Shown piece after piece: positions 1 through 8,318 of a stretch of 64,000 bases of DNA. Source of the stretch: a candidate division TM6 bacterium GW2011_GWE2_42_60 (lineage in GTDB: Bacteria > Babelota > Babeliae > Babelales > Babelaceae); NCBI GenBank assembly GCA_000996275.1, contig LCEG01000001.1:124001-188000 (forward strand). Direction: 5' to 3'. Within the stretch, counting starts at the first letter, position 1. Every line of letters begins with the position of its first letter. Position numbers and translations under genes: made by a program. The notes below the pieces were generated by a model that was given only the letters and a program-made list of their open reading frames with translations, was not told the DNA's origin and did no database searches.

Positions 1-190
1 ATTATTCACCGCAGGCTTTCTGTTTTTTGGGGAGATTGGGTTTTATTTTATTGATAATAGTGTAGAGGTTTGCGGTTTTTTGTAAAGTACACCCCTTTTG
101 TGAATAATTTTTTGGCCAGATTTTTAGAGGGCCTTATGATCTCTAATTTAACAATTCATCGAATTTTGGGAGGATTTTGTAAACCTACTC

Positions 191-218
191 TTGAAATAAG
201 AAAGAAAACCTCTAAACT
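191..218 (+). promoter_or_regulatory. Putative sigma70-type promoter of the tRNA cluster
   Basis: A TTGAAA box at 191-196 and a TAAACT box at 213-218 are separated by 16 bases and end 17 bases before the first tRNA. The boxes match the consensus at five and four of six positions. The 190 bases upstream show no coding region that I can support. Promoter activity is inferred from the boxes and their position only. Confidence 0.45.
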
Positions 219-234
219 GTTTTCATAGGCTGAT

Positions 235-320
235 GGCGAGATACCCAAGTGGCCAACGGGGGCGGACTGTAAATCCGCTGGCATACGCCTTCGTAGGTTC
301 GAATCCTACTCTCGCCACCA
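235..320 (+). tRNA. tRNA-Tyr (GTA)
   Basis: The acceptor stem GGCGAGA pairs fully with TCTCGCC at 310-316, followed by discriminator A and an encoded CCA. The anticodon loop carries GTA. The long variable arm makes it a class II tRNA of 86 bases, as expected for bacterial tRNA-Tyr. It is the first of four closely spaced tRNAs ahead of rpmG and secE. Confidence 0.97.
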
Positions 321-328
321 CTTTTTAT

Positions 329-406
329 GCGGGAATAGCTCAATTTGGCTAGAGCGACAGCCTTCCAAGCTGTAGGTTGCGGGTTCGAGTCCCGTTTCCC
401 GCTCCA
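329..406 (+). tRNA. tRNA-Gly (TCC)
   Basis: The cloverleaf has acceptor strands GCGGGAA and TTCCCGC, a TCC anticodon, the GGTTCGAGTC T-arm and an encoded CCA. It lies eight bases after tRNA-Tyr, so the two are probably processed from one transcript. Confidence 0.97.
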
Positions 407-469
407 TAAATTAAGCACAATGCGGTTTATGGAAAAAAGATAGGCATATTAGCTTATACATAAGCGTAA

Positions 470-545
470 GCTGACGTAGCTCAGTTGGTAGAGCAGCTGA
501 TTTGTAATCAGCAGGTCATCGGTTCAAGTCCGATCGTCAGCTCCA
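470..545 (+). tRNA. tRNA-Thr (TGT)
   Basis: The acceptor stem GCTGACG pairs perfectly with CGTCAGC. The anticodon loop reads TTTGTAA, giving TGT, and CCA is encoded. The gene belongs to the Tyr-Gly-Thr-Thr cluster. Confidence 0.97.
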
Positions 546-630
546 TAAATTTGCTGTTGTCAAGGCGCTTTTTTTTGGTTACGCTGATACAACTGAGGTG
601 TGCTTGCATATTTTATGTATTGGGAATTAA

Positions 631-706
631 GCCCACGTAGCTCAGTTGGCAGAGCACTTCCTTGGTAAGGGAGAGGTCACCGGTTCAAATCCGGTCGCGG
701 GCTCCA
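631..706 (+). tRNA. tRNA-Thr (GGT)
   Basis: The anticodon loop reads TTGGTAA, giving GGT, and CCA is encoded. The acceptor strands GCCCACG and CGCGGGC leave an A-C mismatch at the fifth pair, while the other six pairs are Watson-Crick. The T-arm and D-arm are regular, so the gene looks functional. Confidence 0.95.
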
Positions 707-751
707 AAAAATTTTAGAAAAATTCCAATAGAAGTAAGGGAATAAGAAGCT

Positions 752-910
752 ATGGCAAAAGATAGAATTATTTCACATTTGGCGTGTGAAAAATGCCGAG
801 CTCGTAATTATACGCAGGTAGTGACTCGCAATCGTAAGCTTGGTGATTTAAAGCTAAGTAAGCATTGTTCATCCTGTCGCGCGCATACTATGCACAAAGA
901 GACAAAATAG
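752..910 (+). CDS. rpmG: 50S ribosomal protein L33
   Basis: This 52-residue basic protein is a component of the large ribosomal subunit. It begins MAKDRIISHLACEKC and carries two CxxC pairs (CEKC and CSSC), typical of the zinc-binding form of L33. The ATG follows a GTAAGGGAATAAG stretch that can serve as ribosome binding site. It lies between tRNA-Thr and tRNA-Trp, directly ahead of secE, a common bacterial arrangement (rpmG-secE-nusG). Length and sequence fit the family well. Confidence 0.93.
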   Translation: MAKDRIISHLACEKCRARNYTQVVTRNRKLGDLKLSKHCSSCRAHTMHKETK

Positions 911-919
911 CGATTTGGA

Positions 920-995
920 AGGCCAGTAGCTCCAACGGTAGAGCAGCAGACTCCAAATCTGCGTGTTGGGGGTTCGAATCCCTCCTGGCCTGCCA
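920..995 (+). tRNA. tRNA-Trp (CCA)
   Basis: The acceptor stem AGGCCAG pairs with CTGGCCT, discriminator G, encoded CCA. The anticodon loop CTCCAAA gives CCA. It sits between rpmG and secE, a position conserved in many bacteria. Confidence 0.97.
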
Positions 996-1022
996 TAGAT
1001 TCTTTTCTTGGGGATGTTCGAG

Positions 1023-1223
1023 ATGAGTAATGTTGGACGTTTTTTTGGCGAAGTGCAAACAGAGCTGAAGCGTGTTGAGTGGCCAAAGTGGAATGAGTTT
1101 GTTGGTGCGACGGTTGTTGTGCTTTTTCTTATCGTTTTTTTTGCTGCTCTTTTGTGGGTTGTTGACCAGGGAATAACGATAGGTATTAAGTATATTTTCC
1201 GCTTGTTTTTTCCCGGATTTTAG
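1023..1223 (+). CDS. secE: Preprotein translocase subunit SecE
   Basis: SecE stabilises the SecY channel in the inner membrane. The 66-residue product has the conserved amphipathic stretch ELKRVEWPKWNEF followed by one long transmembrane segment (about residues 27-50), the single-span form of SecE. I chose the ATG at 1023 because GGGG at 1010-1013 is well placed as ribosome binding site; in-frame TTG 1008 and ATG 1014 are alternatives. The next gene, nusG, starts 13 bases after the stop, the standard secE-nusG pair. Confidence 0.93.
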   Translation: MSNVGRFFGEVQTELKRVEWPKWNEFVGATVVVLFLIVFFAALLWVVDQGITIGIKYIFRLFFPGF

Positions 1224-1236
1224 GTAGAACGGCATT

Positions 1237-1758
1237 ATGAAACAGTGGTTTGTTATCCAGGTACAGGTTGGAAGTGAAGAGATTGTTCAGGCGGATCTTT
1301 CAAAGCGTGTTGAAGAGACAGGGCTTGAAGATTTGTTTGGACAGATACTTATTCCATCTGCAAGAATTCGGCAGTTTTTTAGTCCCGAGGAGGCTGATCA
1401 AGATCAGCAGCTCTTTCCGGGCTATATGCTTATTGAGATGGAGGCGACTCCAGAAGCAATTCGACTCGTGGCCATGGCGCCGCGGGTTGTACGTTTTCTT
1501 GGTGGAGCTAACCCTGTGCCGCTTTCTCAAAAAGAAATTGATCGTGTTTTAGCTCAAGTTCGCGGTGAAGTAACAGTCACGGCTGAAAAACTGCAATTTG
1601 AGGTTGGAAAAGAGGTCGAGATAAAGGATGGAGCATTTGCTGGATTTGTTGGTATCATCGACTCTGTCGATGATGAAAACGAAAAGCTGATGGTGATGGT
1701 GAGCATTTTCGGAAGAATGACACCTGTGGAATTGAGTTTTGATCAGATTAAGCGCTAG
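1237..1758 (+). CDS. nusG: Transcription termination/antitermination protein NusG
   Basis: NusG binds RNA polymerase through its NGN domain and links it to Rho or the ribosome through its KOW domain. The 173-residue product starts with the typical WFVIQVQVGSEE, contains LFPGYMLIEM in the NGN domain (about residues 65-74) and ends with a KOW domain beginning near VGKEVEIKDGAFAGF. Length is normal. It lies between secE and rplK, the classical order, so it is probably co-transcribed with the ribosomal protein genes. Confidence 0.97.
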   Translation: MKQWFVIQVQVGSEEIVQADLSKRVEETGLEDLFGQILIPSARIRQFFSPEEADQDQQLFPGYMLIEMEATPEAIRLVAMAPRVVRFLGGANPVPLSQKEIDRVLAQVRGEVTVTAEKLQFEVGKEVEIKDGAFAGFVGIIDSVDDENEKLMVMVSIFGRMTPVELSFDQIKR

Positions 1759-1776
1759 TGGCTAGGTGGGATCATT

Positions 1777-2202
1777 ATGGCTAAGAAAATAAAAGCGATT
1801 GTTCGCTTACAGCTCCCCGCAGGGGCAGCTACGCCTGCGCCGCCGACCGGTTCTGTGCTCGGTCCGCATGGCATTAACATCATGGATTTTTGCAAACAGT
1901 TTAACGCAAAGACGTCTGACCGTAAGGGGCAGACTGTTCCTGCAGTTATTACGATTTACGTAGATCGTTCATTTGACTTTATTTTAAAGACTCAGCCAAC
2001 GGCAGAGTTGATTAAGAGTAAGTGTCGTGTTGAAAAAGGATCTGCGCGTCCAAACAGTGCGAAAGTTGGAAAACTTTCGTGGAAAGATGTTGAAGATATC
2101 GCAAAGATTAAGCTTGTTGATCTTAATGCGGTTGATATTGAAGCAGCAAAAAAAATTATTGCTGGAAGCGCCCGCAGTATGGGTGTTGACGTAACCGACT
2201 AG
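1777..2202 (+). CDS. rplK: 50S ribosomal protein L11
   Basis: L11 forms the stalk base and binds the GTPase centre of 23S rRNA. The 141-residue product has the N-terminal LQLPAGAATPAPPTGSVLGPHG region and the RNA-binding C-terminal half ending GSARSMGVDV. Both length and order (nusG-rplK-rplA) are standard. Confidence 0.98.
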   Translation: MAKKIKAIVRLQLPAGAATPAPPTGSVLGPHGINIMDFCKQFNAKTSDRKGQTVPAVITIYVDRSFDFILKTQPTAELIKSKCRVEKGSARPNSAKVGKLSWKDVEDIAKIKLVDLNAVDIEAAKKIIAGSARSMGVDVTD

Positions 2203-2215
2203 GGGTAAATGCAGA

Positions 2216-2905
2216 ATGGCAAAACGCGGGAAAAAATACAAAAAAGCTCTCGAGGCACTGGGTGGGAAGAAATTAGTCCCTCTCCGGGAGAGTGTGGCTC
2301 TGCTGAAAAGCGTTGCACATGCTCGATTCGATGAATCTGTAAGTGTTGATGTTAATCTAGGTATTGATGCTTCAAAAGGTGATCAGGTTGTTCGTGGGGG
2401 GATAATCCTTCCAAAGGGAACTGGTCGTAAGGCTCGTGTGCTGGTTTTTGCAAAAGGCGAATATGCCGATAAAGCAACAGCGGCGGGTGCTGATTTTGTT
2501 GGCGCCGAAGATTTGGTTAAGAAGATTGAAGACGGCTGGTTTGATTTTGAGTATGCAGTTGCTACGCCAGACCTTATGGGGTTGGTTGGTAAAGTTGCAA
2601 AAATACTCGGTCCGCTCGGTCTCTTGCCAAACAAAAAACTTGGCACAGTAACTTTTGATGTTACTGATGTAGTAAAAGACTTGAAGAAAGGTCTTACATT
2701 CTTTAGAAATGATAAACAGGGTCTTGTTCACTTTATGTGTGGCAAACTCTCTTTTTCAGAGCAAGATTTACATGAAAATGTAGAAGCTTTCTTAAAGGCA
2801 CTTGCTGCAGCCAAGCCTCAAACATCAAAGGGCAAATTCATCAAAAAAGTAGTGATTACTCCTACGATGGGCCCAGGGATTCAAGTTGACGTTGGGACAT
2901 TATAA
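2216..2905 (+). CDS. rplA: 50S ribosomal protein L1
   Basis: L1 forms the mobile L1 stalk and in many bacteria represses its own operon. The 229-residue product shows the family signature around VVRGGIILPKGTGR and GKVAKILGPLGLLPNKK, and ends PTMGPGIQVDVG. The start lies 13 bases after rplK in the standard order. Confidence 0.98.
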   Translation: MAKRGKKYKKALEALGGKKLVPLRESVALLKSVAHARFDESVSVDVNLGIDASKGDQVVRGGIILPKGTGRKARVLVFAKGEYADKATAAGADFVGAEDLVKKIEDGWFDFEYAVATPDLMGLVGKVAKILGPLGLLPNKKLGTVTFDVTDVVKDLKKGLTFFRNDKQGLVHFMCGKLSFSEQDLHENVEAFLKALAAAKPQTSKGKFIKKVVITPTMGPGIQVDVGTL

Positions 2906-2926
2906 TTTGGAACGAGGGTTTAAAAA

Positions 2927-3445
2927 ATGAATCGTCAAGATAAAGAGCTTCTCGTTGGATCCCTTACGGAACGTTTGTCCAAAAGCCAAGCGGTTTTTTT
3001 GGTACAAGTTCAGGGTCTTACTGTTGCGCAGCTTCAGTCGCTTCGTCGCGGCGTTTCTCAGCGTGGCGGTCAAGTAGAAGTAGCGAAGAATACACTGCTT
3101 GCTAGAGCATCGCAAGGTATTGCTGGTGTTGAGGGGCTTACTCCTTATTATACTCAGCAGATTGCGGTAGTTTTTGCGAATTCGGATGTTCCGGGTGTTG
3201 CACGTGTTATTTATGATGCATCAAAAGAAATTGAAAAACTTTCCGTGACCATCGGATGCTTCGAAGGTCAGGTAATTGGAAGCGATGAGATGGTGTTTTT
3301 GGCCACATTGCCTCCACGAGAAGTATTGCTTGCGCAGGTTTGTGGTGGTCTTATGGCGCCAGTAACTGCGACTGTTTCTATAATGCATCAGATGATAGCT
3401 CGCTTGCTTTCGGTACTCCAACAGGCTTCTGAAAAGGAGCTTTGA
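2927..3445 (+). CDS. rplJ: 50S ribosomal protein L10
   Basis: L10 anchors L7/L12 dimers to the ribosomal stalk. The 172-residue product has the conserved VAKNTLLARA segment (about residues 52-61) and a C-terminal helix for L7/L12 binding. It precedes rplL by an 88-base gap, as expected. Confidence 0.96.
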   Translation: MNRQDKELLVGSLTERLSKSQAVFLVQVQGLTVAQLQSLRRGVSQRGGQVEVAKNTLLARASQGIAGVEGLTPYYTQQIAVVFANSDVPGVARVIYDASKEIEKLSVTIGCFEGQVIGSDEMVFLATLPPREVLLAQVCGGLMAPVTATVSIMHQMIARLLSVLQQASEKEL

Positions 3446-3533
3446 GAGAAGAGGTGAATGGAGGTAATATGCTGTTTTGCATTTGTTTTAATTTAGGTAT
3501 GTTCAATAACCCATAATATATGCGGAGAAAAAG

Positions 3534-3914
3534 ATGGCTTCAAAGTCAATTGAGCAATTTGTTGAAGAAATTGGTGGGCTTACAGTTCTTGAGCTTGCAT
3601 CATTAGTAAAAGCGTTAGAAGTAAAGTTTGGTGTTTCGGCTGCTATGCCTATGGCTGCAGCGGCTCCTTCTTCAGCTCCAGCAGCTGCTGCTGAAGAAAA
3701 GACTGAGTTTAAGGTCGAGATTATTGACAGTGGTGCTGATAAGATCAAAGTGATCAAGGCTCTTCGCACAGTCGTTAAAGATCTTTCTTTGACTGATGCA
3801 AAAAAGATGGCTGAAAGCGCACCAACAGTAATTGCTGAAAGCGTTAAAAAAGCTGATGCGGATAAGATGAAATCGGAACTTGAAGCAGCTGGTGCAAAAG
3901 TTAAGCTTTCGTAA
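3534..3914 (+). CDS. rplL: 50S ribosomal protein L7/L12
   Basis: L7/L12 recruits translation factors to the ribosome. The 126-residue protein has the N-terminal dimerisation domain, an Ala-rich hinge (about residues 38-60) and the conserved C-terminal domain with KIKVIKALRTVV and LTDAKKMAE. A GGAGAAAAAG ribosome binding site precedes the ATG. The order rplJ-rplL-rpoB is normal. Confidence 0.98.
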   Translation: MASKSIEQFVEEIGGLTVLELASLVKALEVKFGVSAAMPMAAAAPSSAPAAAAEEKTEFKVEIIDSGADKIKVIKALRTVVKDLSLTDAKKMAESAPTVIAESVKKADADKMKSELEAAGAKVKLS

Positions 3915-3986
3915 GATTAATCAACACGACGTGCACGAAGATAGTTGGGATAGAAATAAGAGTATGAAAGACGGAGGAGCGGTCTA

Positions 3987-6900
3987 ATGTCTAGCCTGCG
4001 CGTGGGTTCTCGCACGGTTCGGAGATCTTTTGGTAAGATCAAAGACGTTGTGCCGGTTCCCAACCTTATCGAGATTCAATCAAAGTCATTTAATGACTTT
4101 GCACAATTGGATTTCTTGCCTGCCGATCGGCAAAGTATCGGCTTAGAAAAAGTATTTAAGGATGCTTTCCCCATAGATCATGGGGATAAGATGTCGCTTG
4201 AATATGTGTCTTATGAGTTGGGTAATTGGGCTTGTACTTGCGGTAAGCTGACCGGTATGACGAATCGTTATACATGGAGTTGCTCCTCCTGTAATGCAAC
4301 TGGATGCTCTTGCTTAAGCGACGATCTTACGTGCACGAAGTGTAAAAAGAAAACAGCTCGCTATAAAACATGTCCAAACTGTCTTGCGCGGGTTGGTATC
4401 AAGGTTCAGTTGAGCTTAGCCGAGTGTCGGTCGAGCGGACAGACCTTTGCAATGCCGTTGCGGGTTAAAATACAGTTGGTGAGCTGGGATCAGGGCGAAG
4501 ACGGAAAGCGTATTGTCCGTGATATTAAAGAGCAAGAAATTTTCTTTGCTGATATTCCGGTAATGGGTGACCTGTATGAGCTCGATGGTAAATATCGTCT
4601 TGGTAACTTAGGGACCTTTGTTATCAACGGCGTTGAGCGTGTAATTGTTAGTCAGTTACATCGTTCACCAGGGGTTGTTTTCTCGCAAAGCAAAAAAGTA
4701 AAAGATTATCAGGGAAAACCATACTATCTTGCGCGTATTATTCCTATGCGTGGTGCATGGCTTGATTTTGAATTTGATAGTAATGACTATCTCTATGTGC
4801 GTGCTGATAAAAAGAAAAAAATATTAGTAACGACCTTTCTCCAGGCGTTGGGTATTCCTCGGCAAGATATTATTCCGACCTTCTATTCTGCCGATCAGAT
4901 TATTGCTGATCGCGGTTCTTTTTATCAAGAAGTGAATGAACAGTTGGTAGGAACGCTTCTGCGCCCAGGAATGGCAGATGTTGCTGATGATTCTCCCCAT
5001 ATTGGGCGACCAATTACACGAGAAACAGTTTCGTGGCTCAAAAAATCTGGTATAAAGCGCATTAATTTACATATCGATAGCTTATTGAACCGTGTTTTTG
5101 CGGTAGATGTTGTTGATGGTGAAACAGGCGAGATTATTGTTGAGCAAGGGCAGACCTTTACTCGTGAACATAGCCAGCTTTTTGAGCGCTATAAAAATTT
5201 AACTCTCTCGCTTATTGTTTCGGCAGGATATGTCTCTCAACCAACGATTCCTAATACATTAGCGCAAGATCGCTGCATGAATCAAGATGAGGCAATCCGC
5301 GAAGTACATGGCAAGATTTGGCCTGGTGACGGTGCTTCTTTGCGTGAAGCTCGCGAGCGTTTAGAGCAGATGCTTTTTCAAGATCGTTTTTATGATTTGA
5401 CTCGTGTTGGTCGTATTCGGGTAAATCGCAAATTAGGGCTTTCAGTTCCTGAAGAGACGACGACGTTAACGCGTGAAGATATTTTGGCTACTGTTCGATA
5501 CCTGGTCAATTTGCGTGAGCGTGGTGAGGGTGAACTTGATGATATTGATCACTTGGGAAATCGGCGCGTGCGTCTTGTTGGCGAGTTGCTTGCAAACCAA
5601 GTTTATGTTGGCCTATTGCGTATTGATCGGATTGTCCGTGAGCGGTTTAGAATCCAAGAGGCTCATGGCGGTTTAATGCCACAAGATTTTCTCAATGTTA
5701 AGCCTCTTAATGCGGTGGTGAGAGAATTTTTTGGTACGGGACAATTGTCTCAGTATGTTGATCAGACAAATCCACTCTCTGAAATCGCTCATAAAAGGCG
5801 GCTTTCAGCCCTCGGTCCGGGCGGTGTGATGAAGGATCGTGCGACGAACGAAATTCGAGACGTTCACACGTCTCACTATGGTCGTATTTGTCCTATCGAA
5901 ACACCAGAAGGACAGACAATTGGTCTGATTTCTTCTTTGGCTACCTACGCAGTGGTGAACGAGCTTGGTTTTATTGAAACCGCGTATCGTCCCGTTGTAA
6001 AAGGGCAGATTAAAGATGACGTTGTCTTCTTAGATGCGTTTGAAGAATCTGAGGCATATGTTGCTCAAGCTGACGTGCTTATGAAGAACAGTTCTGATAT
6101 GATTACAGGCTCTTCGGTATTTGCACGGCATGGTGGTAACTTCTTATATGCAGCGGCAGAAAAAATTAACTATATCGATCTTTCGCCACAGCAGCTTGTT
6201 TCGGTAGCTACCGCATTAATTCCATTCTTGGAACATGACGACGCAAGTCGTGCCTTAATGGGTGCGAACATGCAGCGTCAGGCAGTTCCTTTGGTGAGAA
6301 CGCAAGTGCCTATTGTTGCAACAGGCATGGAAGCGGAAATTGCTCGTGCATCGGGAGCCTGCTTAACCGCTCGGCGTCCTGGTGTTATTGAGTATGTTTC
6401 ATCAGAAAAAATTGTTGTTCGTGTTAATGAAGATGCGTTTGCAAATGTTGATGATTGGATAGCCTACGGCGTTGACACCTATCATTTGAGAAAGTTTGAT
6501 CTTTCGAGTCATAGTACTTGGATGCATCAAAATTCTTGTGTTCAAGTGGGGGATGTTGTTAAGGCTGGGGATATGCTTTCTGATGCATCGGCTATTCAGC
6601 AAGGTGAACTCACGCTTGGATCAAACCTTTTAGTGGCATTTATGCCATGGCGTGGATACAATTTTGAAGATGCTATTGTTTTGAGCAAGCGCCTGGTTGC
6701 TGAGGACGTTTTAACATCAGTTCATATCGATGAGTATGTTGCTGAAGCTCGCGATACCAAGCTCGGTCCTGAAGAGATTACGCGTGACATTCCAAATGTC
6801 AGTGAAAATGCTCTATCCGGCCTTGATGAAGATGGTATCGTGCGTATTGGTACCCGTGTTGCTCCGGGAGATATTTTAGTTGGTAAAGTAACACTTAAGG

Positions 6901-8318
6901 GTGGCATTCAGTATTCTCCAGAAGAGAAATTGCTTCGTGCTATCTTTGGTGAAAAATCGCGTGAAGTGCGTGACACTTCTTTGCGAGTACCACCTGGAGT
7001 TGAGGGAACGGTTATCGATGTTAAAATCTTCTCGCGTAGTGGTATGCGTAAAGACAAACGCTACAAGATGATGGTTACACAAGAAACAGAGCGTTTTGCT
7101 ATTGAATTTGCTATGCACAAATCAACACTCGAAAAAATGCTTGTTGATAAAATTGCAAAGTTGCTTGATGGTGAAGCACCGGTTGGTACTGTTGATAAGT
7201 TGTTCTTGACTCCAAGCAAGGTCTTTAGTGGCAGTAAGCTTTCCAAGCAGCCGCTTGATAAACTTTTTGCATTGAAAATTAAAGATAAAAATGCAACAGC
7301 GTTGATTGCGCAGCTTAAAGATCGTCTTGATAATCAGATGCGTATTCTTACGGGTCTGCATGAAGAACGTATCAATAAGCTCAAGAAGGGGGATCCTCTT
7401 CCATCTGGCGTTATCAAGATGATAAAAGTCTATATCGCTATGAAACGGCCTATTCAGGTTGGTGATAAAATTGCGGGTCGTCACGGGAATAAGGGTGTTA
7501 TTTCGCTTATTGTTCCTCGTGAGGATATGCCGTATATGGATGATGGTGTCAACGTTGATATCGTTCTTAACCCGCTCGGTGTGCCTTCACGTATGAACGT
7601 GGGACAGATTTTAGAGACAATTCTTGGTTTTGCTGGCGTTGCCTATGCGCGTAAACTTTCTGACATGTTGAAAGAAGGCAGTGCGCAAGAAATCAAGAAG
7701 CAGCTTGAAGCCTGTTACGGTAAAGAGTTTGTTAAAGAATATGAAAAAACGCATGGGGCTGATGGGCTTCATGATTTGGCTCAATTGTCTGCACAGCAAG
7801 GGGTCTTGTTTAGGACGCCAGTATTTGATGCGCCAGATCTTGAAGAGAACATTCGTCCAATATTGCGTGAATTGAATTTGCCTGAAACGGGAACGCGAGA
7901 ACTGTGGGATGGCCGAACTGGTGTTAAATTTGATCAGTTGGTAACCGTTGGTTGCATTTACATGATGAAGTTGAACCACATGGTTGATGACAAACTTCAT
8001 GCGCGTTCCGTTGGTCCGTACTCCTTAGTGACGCAACAGCCACTGGGTGGTAAAGCTCAGATGGGTGGACAGCGTCTCGGTGAAATGGAAGTTTGGGCCC
8101 TTGAAGCATATGGAGCTGCGTATACGTTGCAGGAGATGTTGACGTATAAGTCTGATGATGTCGCAGGACGTCATAAAGTGTATGAGGCAATTGTTCGAGG
8201 TGAAGAAGTACCAGAGCCTGGGTTGCCAGAATCGTTTAATGTCTTAATCAAAGAACTTCAGAGCCTTGGGCTTCGTATAGATTTATTCAAGAGTGGCAAG
8301 GAGGAAGTCAGTGAGTAA
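3987..8318 (+). CDS. rpoB: DNA-directed RNA polymerase subunit beta
   Basis: The beta subunit forms the upper half of the RNA polymerase cleft. The 1443-residue protein contains the rifampicin-binding region (QLSQYVDQTNPLSEIAHKRR, with the usual Asp, His and Ser positions intact), HYGRICPIETPEGQ, and the C-terminal QPLGGKAQMGGQRLGEMEVW. A GGAGGAGCGG site precedes the ATG. An odd feature is a cysteine-rich insertion at residues about 81-135, with ten cysteines in CxC and CxxC pairs, between the YVSYELG and AMPLRVK motifs; the Escherichia coli protein has no such segment there. The last eight bases overlap rpoC. Confidence 0.98.
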   Translation: MSSLRVGSRTVRRSFGKIKDVVPVPNLIEIQSKSFNDFAQLDFLPADRQSIGLEKVFKDAFPIDHGDKMSLEYVSYELGNWACTCGKLTGMTNRYTWSCSSCNATGCSCLSDDLTCTKCKKKTARYKTCPNCLARVGIKVQLSLAECRSSGQTFAMPLRVKIQLVSWDQGEDGKRIVRDIKEQEIFFADIPVMGDLYELDGKYRLGNLGTFVINGVERVIVSQLHRSPGVVFSQSKKVKDYQGKPYYLARIIPMRGAWLDFEFDSNDYLYVRADKKKKILVTTFLQALGIPRQDIIPTFYSADQIIADRGSFYQEVNEQLVGTLLRPGMADVADDSPHIGRPITRETVSWLKKSGIKRINLHIDSLLNRVFAVDVVDGETGEIIVEQGQTFTREHSQLFERYKNLTLSLIVSAGYVSQPTIPNTLAQDRCMNQDEAIREVHGKIWPGDGASLREARERLEQMLFQDRFYDLTRVGRIRVNRKLGLSVPEETTTLTREDILATVRYLVNLRERGEGELDDIDHLGNRRVRLVGELLANQVYVGLLRIDRIVRERFRIQEAHGGLMPQDFLNVKPLNAVVREFFGTGQLSQYVDQTNPLSEIAHKRRLSALGPGGVMKDRATNEIRDVHTSHYGRICPIETPEGQTIGLISSLATYAVVNELGFIETAYRPVVKGQIKDDVVFLDAFEESEAYVAQADVLMKNSSDMITGSSVFARHGGNFLYAAAEKINYIDLSPQQLVSVATALIPFLEHDDASRALMGANMQRQAVPLVRTQVPIVATGMEAEIARASGACLTARRPGVIEYVSSEKIVVRVNEDAFANVDDWIAYGVDTYHLRKFDLSSHSTWMHQNSCVQVGDVVKAGDMLSDASAIQQGELTLGSNLLVAFMPWRGYNFEDAIVLSKRLVAEDVLTSVHIDEYVAEARDTKLGPEEITRDIPNVSENALSGLDEDGIVRIGTRVAPGDILVGKVTLKGGIQYSPEEKLLRAIFGEKSREVRDTSLRVPPGVEGTVIDVKIFSRSGMRKDKRYKMMVTQETERFAIEFAMHKSTLEKMLVDKIAKLLDGEAPVGTVDKLFLTPSKVFSGSKLSKQPLDKLFALKIKDKNATALIAQLKDRLDNQMRILTGLHEERINKLKKGDPLPSGVIKMIKVYIAMKRPIQVGDKIAGRHGNKGVISLIVPREDMPYMDDGVNVDIVLNPLGVPSRMNVGQILETILGFAGVAYARKLSDMLKEGSAQEIKKQLEACYGKEFVKEYEKTHGADGLHDLAQLSAQQGVLFRTPVFDAPDLEENIRPILRELNLPETGTRELWDGRTGVKFDQLVTVGCIYMMKLNHMVDDKLHARSVGPYSLVTQQPLGGKAQMGGQRLGEMEVWALEAYGAAYTLQEMLTYKSDDVAGRHKVYEAIVRGEEVPEPGLPESFNVLIKELQSLGLRIDLFKSGKEEVSE

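Noticed and set aside
631-706. tRNA-Thr (GGT) as a pseudogene because of the A-C mismatch
   Set aside because: All other stems, the anticodon loop and the encoded CCA are intact; one mismatch in the acceptor stem is tolerated in functional tRNAs.
212-1235. Open frames on the minus strand across the tRNA cluster
   Set aside because: They run antisense through tRNA genes and rpmG, have no ribosome binding sites and encode no recognisable protein.
7122-8190. Long antisense frames inside rpoB and similar ones inside rpoC, pnp and metG
   Set aside because: They are mirror frames of highly conserved genes with odd composition and no family resemblance.
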